From the NCBI GenBank assembly GCA_019429105.1, contig JAHYJE010000021.1, positions 1 to 61,741 of the forward strand: a DNA stretch of 61,741 nt. The letters are read 5' to 3'. This stretch comes from Syntrophobacterales bacterium (GTDB taxonomy: Bacteria > Desulfobacterota > Syntrophia > Syntrophales > UBA5619). Every line of letters begins with the position of its first letter. Positions within the stretch are counted from its first letter, which is position 1. This document shows positions 33,484 through 43,534 of this stretch, piece after piece. The notes beneath the pieces are model-generated. The model saw nothing but the letters and a program-made list of their open reading frames with translations, was not told where the DNA came from and did not search any database. A program made the position numbers and the translations under genes.

Positions 33484-36400
33484 GTGAACGTGAGCAATTA
33501 CAAGATAGGGGAGCTTTTGCTCCGTCTGAAGTCGCACCTGCGCAGGGACCTTGGGAAAACACATGACGTGGATGAGCCGCCGCTGCGCGCAGAGTTGTTC
33601 AGCGCCGACCAGATGGAGCAGCACGGCAAGAAACTGGCGAGTTTACACCAATTGAATCCTGTTCATACCCCGGAGCTGCTTTTGGCGCGGCTGGCGGAAA
33701 ACGAGGTCATTCTGCTGGGCGTCCGCAACCTGTTGACCGAAGCGGCTAAGGACAACCGCCGGATTACGCCTGCCGGAGAATGGCTGCTCGATAACTTCTA
33801 CCTGATCGAAGAGCAGATTCGCATTGCCAGGCGGCATCTGCCAAAGGGTTATAGCCGGGAGCTGCCCCGTTTGCTGAATGGCCCCTCGGCCGACCTTCCG
33901 CGTGTTTATGACATTGCGCTTTCGACTATTTCCCACGGCGATGGGCGGGCCGATCCGGAGAGTCTTCGCCGGTTTGTTGCCGCCTATCAGGGCATAACTG
34001 TCCTCAAGTTGGGCGAGTTGTGGGCCATCCCCATCATGTTGCGCCTGGCGCTGATCGAGAATCTCCGTCGCATTGCCGCCCGGATCGCGACGGACAGAAT
34101 AGACCGTAATCTGGCCGATTACTGGGCGGATCGGATGACCGAGAGCGCCGCCAAGGATCCGAAGAACCTGATTCTGGTGATTGCGGACATGGCCAGATCG
34201 AATCCGCCCTTAGTCAGTTCGTTTGTCGCAGAAATGACCCGCCGCCTGCAGGGGCAGGGCCCCGCTCTGGCGCTGCCCCTGACCTGGATCGAGCAGCGCC
34301 TCTCCGAGGACGGTCAGGCCATCAAACAACTCGTGGATGCGGAGACCCAGCAGCAGGCCGCCGACCAGATCTCCATGAGCAACAGCATCGGCAGCCTCCG
34401 TTTCCTTGGTGCGATGGACTGGCGGGAGTTCGTCGAGATGATGAGCGCAGTCAATCAGATTCTGCAGGAAGATCCCGCCGCTCTTTATGGCTTGATGGAT
34501 TTTTCGACCCGGGACCGGTACCGCCATGTTATAGAGAAGATCGCGAAGTTCAGCCGATTATCCGAGGGAGAAATCGCGCGTCTGGCGATCGGGCTCGCCC
34601 GGAAGGGAGAAGCCGAAAAAGGCGTCGCTAACCGCACGGCGCATGTCGGCTTCTACCTGATCGATCAGGGAGCTGCCGAGCTGGACAGTCTGGCCGAGGT
34701 GCGCTGGCCGCCCTCCGAAGCGCTCCGGAAATGGAGCCGGCGACGTCCTTTCCTGCTCTATGGCGGCGCGATCCTCCTTTTGACACTGTCCTTTTTATGG
34801 ATATTGCTGAATAACCCATATACCGGAGGATTGCGTGAGTGGCCGCTGTTGCTCACGGGCGTGCTGCTGCTTTTGGGCACCAGTCATCTGGCAATCGCCC
34901 TGGTGAACTGGTTGGCGACGCTGCTGGTTATGCCGCAGCCGTTGCCGCGCCTGGACTTCTCCGAGGGAATCCCGGCGCAATTTCGCACCCTGGCCGTGGT
35001 TCCGACGATGCTTGCCAGCGCCCGGAACATTGCGGAACTGATTGAGGCCATGGAGGTCCGTTTCCTTGCCAATCGGGACGATAACCTGCATTTCGCGCTG
35101 CTGACCGATTTTCGCGATGCCCCCGCTGAAACTTTGCCGGAGGATGAAGGTCTGCTGCGGCTGGTCCAAACGGGGATCGAAGGCCTCAATAAAAAGTACA
35201 GGAACCTGAATGGCGACAGCTTCTTCCTTTTCCATCGTCCGCGCCGCTGGAATCCGCAGGACCGGATCTGGATGGGTTACGAACGTAAGCGGGGGAAACT
35301 TGCTGATTTGAATGCCCTGCTGCGGGGCGACCCCGCGGATGGTTCCGGGGCCCGCTTTTCGCTTGTTGTCGGTGATACGGCCGCTTTGACAAATGTGAAA
35401 TACGTGATCACCTTAGACACCGATACCCAGTTGCCGCGCGATGCCGCCCGTCAGTTTGCGGGGGCCATGGCGCATCCGCTCAACCGGGCCCGCTACGACG
35501 ATGCCCTGGGGCGCATCAGCGAGGGATATGGAATCCTCCAGCCCCGGGTGGCGGTAAGCCTGACCGGCCTGAACCGGTCGCGGTACGCGGTTATGTGCGG
35601 GAGCGATCCCGGCATTGATCCCTATACGCGGGTCGTATCCGATGTTTACCAGGACCTGTTCGGCGAGGGATCATTCATCGGCAAGGGCATCTATGATGTG
35701 GATGCCTTCGAAGCGGCGCTCAAGGAGCGTTTTCCCGAGAACCGGATTCTCAGCCACGATCTTATCGAAGGGTGTTACGCCCGGGCGGGTCTCTTGAGCG
35801 ATGTGCAGCTCTATGAGGAGCATCCCTCCCGCTACAGCGCGGATGTGAGCCGCCGTTATCGGTGGATCCGCGGGGACTGGCAGCTTTTGAGATGGCTGTT
35901 GCCAGGCGTTCCCGGCCCCACCGGGCAACCGCAAAAAAATCCGCTCTCCAATTTGTCCCGCTGGAAGATCCTCGATAATCTGCGGCGCTCTCTGACGCCG
36001 GCGGCCCTGACCTGTTTATTGCTTTTGGCCTGGACTTCCCTGTCGCCGGCCTGGTACTGGACCTGCGTGGTGCTCGGGATTATCCTGATTCCCGCGGTGC
36101 TGACTTCCCTCCTTGATGGGCTTCAGAAACCGGCGGAGGTCCTTTTCAGCCAGCATCTGAGCGTCGTCCTGCGTTCCGCCGGCAGGCGCTTCGCCCAGGC
36201 CGCCTTTACATTCGCCTGTCTGCCGTACGAGGCTTTTTTCAGCATGGAGGCAATCCTGCGCACGGCCTGGCGGATGCTGATCTCGCACCGGCGGTTTCTC
36301 GAATGGAATCCGTCGGGGGGGCCGGAGCGCAACCGCGGCGATCTGGTCGGCGCCTTTCGGACCATGTTTTTCGCCCCGGCGCTGGCCGCTGCCACTCTTA

Positions 36401-39400
36401 TCGCCCTTACTATGTTTCGGCCGAATTCCTTGGGCGTGGCCGTGCCCATCCTGCTTTTCTGGTTTCTATCCCCCGCGCTTGCCTGGTGGATAAGCAGGCC
36501 GCTGGTGCGCCGCGAAGCGAGTCTGACGAAGGAGCAAACCCTCTTTATCAGAGTGCTGTCGCGGAAAACATGGGCATTCTTCGAGACCTTCGTTGGGCCG
36601 GAAGATCATTGGCTGCCGCCGGACAACTTTCAGGAGAAACCCTCCCCCGTGGTCGCTCACCGCACGTCGCCGACCAACATTGGCCTGGCGCTCCTTGCCA
36701 ACCTGTCTGCCTATGACTTCGGCTACCTCTTGGCGGGACAACTCATCGAGCGCACGCAGAATGCCTTTCAAACCATGGAAGCCCTGGAACGTTATCAGGG
36801 ACATTTCTATAACTGGTACGATACCCGCTCCCTGAAACCGCTGACGCCCCTCTACATCTCTTCAGTGGACAGCGGCAACCTGGCGGGTCACTTGCTGACG
36901 CTGCGGCCGGGGCTGCTGGCGCTTCCCGATCAAAAAATCACGGGGCCGCGACTATGGGAGGGGCTTGGCGACACACTGAAGGTCCTTGCGGACGAGGCAG
37001 CCGTCACCCCGGGAATGATTCCCCCGGTCCGACTCGCAAAGTTTACGCAGCTTCTGGAGGCCGCGCTCGCCTCCCCGCCGGCAACGCTAGCCGCAGTGAT
37101 TCTTTGCCTGGAACAGCTTGCAGCTTCCGCCGCGGAATTGATCGCCGCAGGCGAAGGTCTCGACACCGATCCCGAGAGCTCCCTGCGGGTATGGACGCGG
37201 GCCCTTGCCGGACAATGCCAAGCGGCGCTCGCTGAGCTTTCCCTTTTGGCGCCGGGGGCGGCCGGGCCTGTCCCTCCCGCTGATTCCGGGGAGTGGGATG
37301 GGATTCCGACGCTGCGCCAATTAGCCAAACTGGGGGGAGGCGCGGCAAGTCAGCGCGCCGCAGAACGGATAGAGACAATCGAACAACTGGCACGGCAATG
37401 CGGCGGGCTCGCCCGGAGCGAATACGGATTCCTGTTCAATAAGGCCCGCAAGCTGCTGTCCATCGGGTACAACGTCACGGAACACAAGCAGGATCAGAGC
37501 TTTTATGACCTGCTGGCTTCTGAGGCACGGTTCAGCACCTTCGTGGCGATTGCCCAGGGGCTTCTGCCTCAGGAGAGCTGGTTCGCCCTGGGACGTCTGC
37601 TCACCACTGCCGGCGGGGAGCAGATCCTCCTTTCGTGGAGCGGCTCGATGTTCGAATACCTGATGCCGCTTCTGGTGATGCCGACTTACGAAAACACCCT
37701 GCTCGATCAGACCATGAAGGCGGCGGTGGCCAGGCAGATCGAATATGGGCGGCAGCGCGGGATGCCCTGGGGCAGTTCCGAATCGGGTTACAACGCAATC
37801 GATGTGCACCAGAACTACCAGTACCGGGCCTTTGGCGTGCCGGGCCTCGGCCTCAAACGCGGGCTTGCCGAAGATCTGGTCATTGCGCCCTATGCCTCGG
37901 CGATGGCGTTGATGGTTGCCCCGGAAGAGGCGTGCCGGAATCTCGAACGCCTCGCGGCGGAGGGGTTTGGCGGGCGCTACGGCTTCTATGAGGCGATCGA
38001 CTACACGCCTTCGCGTCTGCCGCGCGGGCAGGGAAGCGCCGTGGTCCGCTCCTTCATGACCCATCACCAGGGCATGAGCCTCCTGTCTCTGGCATTTTTG
38101 CTCCTCGACCGGCCAATGCAGAAACGATTTGAGTCGGAACCCCGGTTTCAGGCGACCCTGCTGCTGCTCCAGGAACGAATTCCCCAGTCAACAGCTTTTT
38201 ATGCGCACATTGCCGATTCCTCCGACAACCATCGGGACTTAAGCCCTCAGGCGCCGCCGATTCGTGTTTTCAGCAGTCCCGATTCACCGGTTCCGGAGGT
38301 GCAGTTGCTGTCGAACGGCCGCTACCATGTGATGGTGACGAGCGCGGGCGGCGGCTACAGCCGCTGGAAGGATCTCGCCGTCACGCGCTGGCGCGAAGAC
38401 AGCACCTGCGACTCCTGGGGGAGCTTCTATTACATCCGTGATGTCCAGAGCGGTGAGTTCTGGGCCGCTTCCTCTCAGCCGACTCCCCAACGAGCGGACC
38501 GTTACGAGGCGATCTTTTCAGAGGGGCGGGCGGAGTTCCGTCGCCTCGACCACGGCATCGATACCCATACGGAGATCGCCGTTTCCCCCGAAGACGATAT
38601 CGAGCTGCGCCGCATCACCATCACCAACGCATCTGAAAGGAAAAGAACCATTGACGTCACGAGTTACGCGGAGGTCGTGCTCGCCTCGCCGGCTGCCGAT
38701 GCATTACATCCGGCGTTCAGCAATCTCTTTGTCCAGACAGAGATTCTCCACCGGGAGCGGGCGATTTTCTGCACCCGGCGCCCCCGGTCCCAGGGGGAGC
38801 CAATCCCTTGTATGTTTCATCTGATGGCCGTTCAGTGTGCGGATCTCGGGGAAATATCCTATGAAACCGATCGCCTGCAGTTTATCGGCCGCGGCAATAC
38901 CGTTGCCAACCCCCGGGCGATGACGGATTTATCGGACCTGACGGGCAGGGAGGGTTCCGTACTGGATCCGATCGTCTCGATCCGTTGTCTAATCATGCTG
39001 GAGCCGGACGAAAAGGCCACTCTCAGCATTGTCACCGGGGTGGGGGAGACGCGCGCCGCCGCCCTGGGCCTGGTGGAAAAATACCAGGATCGGCGTCTGG
39101 CGGACCGGGTCTTCGATCTGGCGTGGACGTACAGTCATGTGCTTCTGCGGCAGATCAACGCCACCGAGGCCGACGCCCAGCTTTACGGGCATCTCGCCGG
39201 TTCGGTGATCTATGCCAATGCCTCGATGCGGGCCGATGCGGGCATTATCCTGAAGAACCGCCGCGGTCAATCGGGGCTGTGGGGATACTCCATCTCCGGC
39301 GATCTGCCGATCGTCCTGCTTTCGATCGAAGATCCGGCAAATATCGAGCTGGTACGCCAGCTTGTGCAGGCCCACGCGTACTGGTTGCTCAAGGGACTGG

Positions 39401-42129
39401 CGGTGGATCTGGTAATCTGGAACGAAGATCATGCGGGTTACCGGCAACTGCTCCACGACCAGATCATGGGGCTGATTGCCGCCGGCGTCGAAACCAACGT
39501 GACGGACAAACGCGGCAGTATCTTCGTGAGACCCGCAGACCAGATCGCGAACGAGGACCGTATCCTGATCCAGACAGTCGCCCGCGCCATCATCAGCGAC
39601 TCCCGAGGATCTCTTGCCGACCAGCTCAGCCGTCAAAAGACTGTCGAGATGGCCGTGCCGCGCCTGACGCTGTCCCGGACTCACCGCGCCGCCGGCCCGG
39701 TTCTGGCCGCGCTTCCCCGCCCCGACCTGATTTTTTTCAATGGACTCGGCGGATTCACCCCCGATGGGCGTGAGTACGTCATTTCTACCGCGCCGGGCCA
39801 GACTACCCCGGCGCCGTGGGTGAATGTCCTGGCGAATCCAAATTTCGGCACGGTTCTGTCCGAAAGCGGCTCCGCCTACACCTGGGCCGAAAATGCCCAC
39901 GAGTTTCGTCTGACCCCCTGGCACAACGACCCCGTAAGCGACACGAGCGGGGAGGCCTTTTACATCCGCGATGAAGAGCGCGGCGACTTCTGGTCCCCAA
40001 TGTCGCTGCCTGCCCGCGGGATGACGCCGTACGTCGCCCGGCACGGATTCGGCTACAGCGTCTTCGAACACACGGAGCGCAGCATCCGCTCCGAGGTGTG
40101 GGTTTATGTGGCCCCGGACGCGCCCGTCAAGTTCACAGTGCTGAAGATCAAAAACGAGTCGGGCCGTTTTCGGCAGCTCTCCGTCACGGGCTATGCAGAG
40201 TGGGTGCTGGGGGATTTGCGACCGAAATCGGCCATGCACGTGGCGACTGAAATTGACCCCGCAAGCGGGGGGCTCTTCGCGCGGAACCCATACAATACTG
40301 AATTTCCCGGCCGGACCGCTTTTTTCAACACGGACGGCGCGAAGCGGACAGTGAGCGGCGACCGGACGGAGTTTTTGGGACGTAACGGCACGCATGCAAG
40401 TCCGGCGGCGATGAGCCGGTCGCGGCTTTCCGGCCGCGTTGGGGCTTCTTTGGATCCCTGCGCCGCGATTCAGGTTTATGTTGGGCTTGCCGACGGCGAG
40501 GAGCGGGAGATCGTCTTCACGCTCGGTGCGGAGAAGGATGTTGCCGCCGCTCGGCGCCTGGCGAATCGTTTTCGGGGAGCGGCGGCGGCGCGGGAGGCGC
40601 TGGAAGCGGTGTGGCAGTACTGGAAAAATACGCTCGGCGCCGTCCAGGTGGAAACGCCCGATGCTTCCCTCAACGTGCTGGCCAACGGCTGGCTTTTGTA
40701 TCAGACCCTGGCGTGTCGCCTCTGGGCGCGCAGCGGTTATTACCAGTCCGGAGGGGCCTTCGGTTTCCGCGACCAGTTGCAGGATGTGATGGCCCTCATC
40801 CACACCGAACCGCGGCTTACCCGCGAGCATCTGCTCCTCTGCGCGTCCCGTCAGTTTTCCGAAGGGGACGTCCAGCACTGGTGGCACCCCCCCTCAGGCC
40901 GGGGCGTGCGGACCCACTGCTCGGATGATTACCTCTGGCTGCCACTGGCGACGTGCCGCTACGTCACGGCTACCGGAGACACCGGCGTCCTCGACGCGTC
41001 CATTCCTTTCGTCCTGGGGCGTCCGGTCAATGCGGAGGAAGATTCGTATTACGATCTGCCCTCCCGTTCCGGGGAAACGGCCGGGCTCTATGAACACTGT
41101 GTGCGGGCGATTCAGCGGGGGCTCCGGTTCGGAGAACATGGATTGCCGCTCATCGGCTCCGGAGACTGGGACGACGGCATGAACCTGGTGGGCGCCGAGG
41201 GAAAAGGCGAAAGCGTCTGGCTGGGGTTCTTTCTCTATGATGTTCTGACGTGGTTCGCCGGGTTGGCGCGCACACGCGGCGACATCTCCTTTGCCGACCG
41301 CTGTGAACTGGAAGCGGCGCAGTTGCGTCAGAATATAGAGAAAAATGGCTGGGATGGCAAGTGGTATCGCCGCGCCTACTTTGACGACGGCACGCCGCTG
41401 GGTTCTGCCGAAAACGCCGAATGCCAAATCTCTTCCATTTCACAGAGCTGGTCGGTTCTGTCCGGGGCAGGGGAGCCCGGCCGCTCCCGACTGGCCATGG
41501 AAGCGGTGGAGCGGCGGCTCGTGCGCAGGGAATACGGTCTGATCCAGCTCATCGATCCGCCCTTCGACAAGTCAATGCTGAATCCCGGCTACGTAAAAGG
41601 GTATGTGCCCGGTGTCAGGGAAAACGGCGGACAGTACACGCATGCGGCGATCTGGGCGGCTATGGCTTTTGCCGCCCTGGGCGACGCCCCGCACGCCTGG
41701 GAACTGCTGACGATGATCAATCCTGTGAACCATGCCAAATCTCCCGAGGCTATTGCAACCTACAAAGTCGAGCCGTACGTCGTTGCGGCTGACGTTTATT
41801 CCGTGCAGCCGCACACCGGCAGGGGCGGCTGGACATGGTACACGGGTTCGGCTGGCTGGCTCTACCGGCTCGTTATGGAGTCGCTCCTCGGCTTGACCAT
41901 CGAGGGGGACAGACTGAGTTTCGCACCGCTTCTTCCTGTGGATTGGGAGGGCTTCACGGTGCATTACCGTTATCGGGAAACCGTTTACCACATCGCCGTC
42001 CTGTCCACGCCTGCCGTCGCTGGTCGGGCGGGGGTGACGGTTGACGGCGACTTGCGGACCGGGCAGTCAATTACCCTTGTGGACGATCGCCGGGAACACT
42101 CGGTCGAGGTCCGAATATTTGAAAAATAG
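33484..42129 (+). CDS. ndvB: Cyclic beta-1,2-glucan synthase, NdvB/ChvB type
   Basis: About 2881 residues, the usual size of this giant inner-membrane enzyme. Start GTG 33484 after GGAG; an open frame further upstream runs through the terminator and is not coding. Order: N-terminal domain; transmembrane helices around residues 420-480; GT84 glycosyltransferase with LDTDTQLPRDA near 645 and RYRWIRGDWQLLRW near 790; more helices at 840-1005; a glycoamylase-like domain near 1300-1560; and C-terminal GH94 phosphorylase-type domains to the end, with the acid residue in GSGDWDDGMN near 2560. It polymerises beta-1,2-glucan from UDP-glucose, sets chain length and cyclises it; the product is an osmoregulated periplasmic glucan. 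Confidence 0.93.
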   Translation: MNVSNYKIGELLLRLKSHLRRDLGKTHDVDEPPLRAELFSADQMEQHGKKLASLHQLNPVHTPELLLARLAENEVILLGVRNLLTEAAKDNRRITPAGEWLLDNFYLIEEQIRIARRHLPKGYSRELPRLLNGPSADLPRVYDIALSTISHGDGRADPESLRRFVAAYQGITVLKLGELWAIPIMLRLALIENLRRIAARIATDRIDRNLADYWADRMTESAAKDPKNLILVIADMARSNPPLVSSFVAEMTRRLQGQGPALALPLTWIEQRLSEDGQAIKQLVDAETQQQAADQISMSNSIGSLRFLGAMDWREFVEMMSAVNQILQEDPAALYGLMDFSTRDRYRHVIEKIAKFSRLSEGEIARLAIGLARKGEAEKGVANRTAHVGFYLIDQGAAELDSLAEVRWPPSEALRKWSRRRPFLLYGGAILLLTLSFLWILLNNPYTGGLREWPLLLTGVLLLLGTSHLAIALVNWLATLLVMPQPLPRLDFSEGIPAQFRTLAVVPTMLASARNIAELIEAMEVRFLANRDDNLHFALLTDFRDAPAETLPEDEGLLRLVQTGIEGLNKKYRNLNGDSFFLFHRPRRWNPQDRIWMGYERKRGKLADLNALLRGDPADGSGARFSLVVGDTAALTNVKYVITLDTDTQLPRDAARQFAGAMAHPLNRARYDDALGRISEGYGILQPRVAVSLTGLNRSRYAVMCGSDPGIDPYTRVVSDVYQDLFGEGSFIGKGIYDVDAFEAALKERFPENRILSHDLIEGCYARAGLLSDVQLYEEHPSRYSADVSRRYRWIRGDWQLLRWLLPGVPGPTGQPQKNPLSNLSRWKILDNLRRSLTPAALTCLLLLAWTSLSPAWYWTCVVLGIILIPAVLTSLLDGLQKPAEVLFSQHLSVVLRSAGRRFAQAAFTFACLPYEAFFSMEAILRTAWRMLISHRRFLEWNPSGGPERNRGDLVGAFRTMFFAPALAAATLIALTMFRPNSLGVAVPILLFWFLSPALAWWISRPLVRREASLTKEQTLFIRVLSRKTWAFFETFVGPEDHWLPPDNFQEKPSPVVAHRTSPTNIGLALLANLSAYDFGYLLAGQLIERTQNAFQTMEALERYQGHFYNWYDTRSLKPLTPLYISSVDSGNLAGHLLTLRPGLLALPDQKITGPRLWEGLGDTLKVLADEAAVTPGMIPPVRLAKFTQLLEAALASPPATLAAVILCLEQLAASAAELIAAGEGLDTDPESSLRVWTRALAGQCQAALAELSLLAPGAAGPVPPADSGEWDGIPTLRQLAKLGGGAASQRAAERIETIEQLARQCGGLARSEYGFLFNKARKLLSIGYNVTEHKQDQSFYDLLASEARFSTFVAIAQGLLPQESWFALGRLLTTAGGEQILLSWSGSMFEYLMPLLVMPTYENTLLDQTMKAAVARQIEYGRQRGMPWGSSESGYNAIDVHQNYQYRAFGVPGLGLKRGLAEDLVIAPYASAMALMVAPEEACRNLERLAAEGFGGRYGFYEAIDYTPSRLPRGQGSAVVRSFMTHHQGMSLLSLAFLLLDRPMQKRFESEPRFQATLLLLQERIPQSTAFYAHIADSSDNHRDLSPQAPPIRVFSSPDSPVPEVQLLSNGRYHVMVTSAGGGYSRWKDLAVTRWREDSTCDSWGSFYYIRDVQSGEFWAASSQPTPQRADRYEAIFSEGRAEFRRLDHGIDTHTEIAVSPEDDIELRRITITNASERKRTIDVTSYAEVVLASPAADALHPAFSNLFVQTEILHRERAIFCTRRPRSQGEPIPCMFHLMAVQCADLGEISYETDRLQFIGRGNTVANPRAMTDLSDLTGREGSVLDPIVSIRCLIMLEPDEKATLSIVTGVGETRAAALGLVEKYQDRRLADRVFDLAWTYSHVLLRQINATEADAQLYGHLAGSVIYANASMRADAGIILKNRRGQSGLWGYSISGDLPIVLLSIEDPANIELVRQLVQAHAYWLLKGLAVDLVIWNEDHAGYRQLLHDQIMGLIAAGVETNVTDKRGSIFVRPADQIANEDRILIQTVARAIISDSRGSLADQLSRQKTVEMAVPRLTLSRTHRAAGPVLAALPRPDLIFFNGLGGFTPDGREYVISTAPGQTTPAPWVNVLANPNFGTVLSESGSAYTWAENAHEFRLTPWHNDPVSDTSGEAFYIRDEERGDFWSPMSLPARGMTPYVARHGFGYSVFEHTERSIRSEVWVYVAPDAPVKFTVLKIKNESGRFRQLSVTGYAEWVLGDLRPKSAMHVATEIDPASGGLFARNPYNTEFPGRTAFFNTDGAKRTVSGDRTEFLGRNGTHASPAAMSRSRLSGRVGASLDPCAAIQVYVGLADGEEREIVFTLGAEKDVAAARRLANRFRGAAAAREALEAVWQYWKNTLGAVQVETPDASLNVLANGWLLYQTLACRLWARSGYYQSGGAFGFRDQLQDVMALIHTEPRLTREHLLLCASRQFSEGDVQHWWHPPSGRGVRTHCSDDYLWLPLATCRYVTATGDTGVLDASIPFVLGRPVNAEEDSYYDLPSRSGETAGLYEHCVRAIQRGLRFGEHGLPLIGSGDWDDGMNLVGAEGKGESVWLGFFLYDVLTWFAGLARTRGDISFADRCELEAAQLRQNIEKNGWDGKWYRRAYFDDGTPLGSAENAECQISSISQSWSVLSGAGEPGRSRLAMEAVERRLVRREYGLIQLIDPPFDKSMLNPGYVKGYVPGVRENGGQYTHAAIWAAMAFAALGDAPHAWELLTMINPVNHAKSPEAIATYKVEPYVVAADVYSVQPHTGRGGWTWYTGSAGWLYRLVMESLLGLTIEGDRLSFAPLLPVDWEGFTVHYRYRETVYHIAVLSTPAVAGRAGVTVDGDLRTGQSITLVDDRREHSVEVRIFEK

Positions 42130-42157
42130 AGCGTGACGGAGAGTGCCCATTTATATG

Positions 42158-42243
42158 AAACCCCCCCCTTACCCCCCTTTACCAAAGGGGGGTAAGGGGG
42201 GGGTTTTCATGCTTCGTTGTGCCCGACACGGGCATGGGGGTTC
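42158..42243. repeat. G/C-rich hairpin repeat with conserved tail
   Basis: Perfect 23-bp arms at 42158-42180 and 42184-42206 with a three-base centre. The tail CATGCTTCGTTGTGCCCG...CGGGCATGGGGGTT also forms a small hairpin. The same layout and tail occur at 46977-47061. No gene is seen between the glucan synthase stop and 42404. Confidence 0.8.
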
Positions 42244-42404
42244 TTTACAAAAGGAAAGCATGCACTTGAAAAATATTTTTTCTTGTTATAGTCAATCACC
42301 TGCTTGTTTACTATGTGGGAATTTACCATTTCGGAAAGATTCTCTAAACGCGGTTTCGGGGGGTTATCAGAATGATTGCAAACCGGGAAAGGGACGGTAA
42401 TGCT

Positions 42405-43534
42405 ATGAATGAGGCGCTGCATCGATGGACGTTCAGCCGCATTGGCGGTGTTGACCAGGTAGTTCTAAAGAATGGAGACGATATTGCCTGTCTGCACTAG
42501 CTCGATCAGAAGCTTTGGGCGGTGCTTACCATGCCGGCCCGGCAGCATCTGATGCGCGATACCCTCGAACACCTCGATGCCGACCAGGATGGCAGAATCC
42601 GGGTGCCGGATATCATCAAAACCATTGGGGAACTGAAGGCGGCGCTATCGTCTCTCGATATTCTCTTTGAGCAGACGGATAAAATCTCCACCGGTCAGGC
42701 AGCCGATGCAGAGCTGCGTCTGGCTATTGTCAATGTTAATGAAATCATTAGTGAAAAATCGCAAAACCTTCCCACTGATTCCGGAAATACCCCGGTTCCC
42801 AGTCAGACTAACGACAGCAGCGCTGATCTCGTCGGCATCGGCAAGGCAATATCCTTGTTTTCCAAGCTGCCGCTCAACGGCGACGGGGTGGTAGTTCCCG
42901 AATCGACCGAGGACGTCGGATTGCAGACCCTGATCAAGACGCTCATTGACGCAGGTTATTCCGTCGCCGATGCCAGCGGCGCGCAAGGTCTGGATGCGGC
43001 CTGCTGCGAAAAATTTGTCTCGGATGCCAAGGCATATCTGGCGTGGGCCGAGGAGCCGGGGAAAAATCCGGAACTGCTGCCTGCCGGGGAAAAAAGCGGC
43101 GAGGCAGTTTCCCTTTTTAAGGAAATCCATCTTCAGCTTGATGAATATTTCCAACGCTGCAAGCTTCTGGCGATGGCGGAAACCAGGACTGCGACAGGCG
43201 AGTTGGAGGCGGCTTTTTCGGCTGTTCTCTCGCAAACGGTTTCCCCTGATTCAGAGGCACTGAAGGCCCTTCCGGTTGCGTTTCCCAACAGTGACGGGAT
43301 ATTGCATCTCGACGGACCGCTGCATCCGGAATATGAAAAAACTCTGCGCGCCTTCTTCGCCCTTGTCGAACTGGATAACGAACTGACATCGGCAAAGTGG
43401 GAGGCGGTAAAAGCCCGGTTTGCATCATATCGGGCGTGGTTGAGCGCAAAGCCGCTGATCCAGGCGGAGGCGCTGGGCGTTGAAACTCTGGGGACCATTG
43501 TTGATGAACTCGTCAAAAGTCACGCTGCGGTTTT
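42405..43534 (+). pseudogene. EF-hand-containing conserved protein, N-terminal part; amber codon and IS disruption
   Basis: The reading frame begins at ATG 42405 (MNEALHRWTFSRIGGVDQV) and is interrupted by TAG at 42498-42500, where the same frame continues with LDQKLWAVL. It then runs to 43534, where an IS begins. Related proteins that I recall have Gln at the TAG position (CAG to TAG is one change). A classic 12-residue EF-hand loop, DADQDGRIRVPD, lies about 55 codons in, with a degenerate one later (NGDGVVVPE). A downstream restart at GTG 42522 is possible but has no clear ribosome-binding site. The C-terminal half is at 45401-46464. Confidence 0.6.

Noticed and set aside
38989-40887. Long minus-strand open frame inside the glucan synthase gene
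   Set aside because: Shadow frame rich in Arg, Gly and His; the plus strand encodes continuous family motifs across it.
42498-42500. Amber codon as a pyrrolysine codon
   Set aside because: The position appears to hold Gln in relatives and one base change explains it. The gene is also broken by an IS, and no Pyl genes are visible here.
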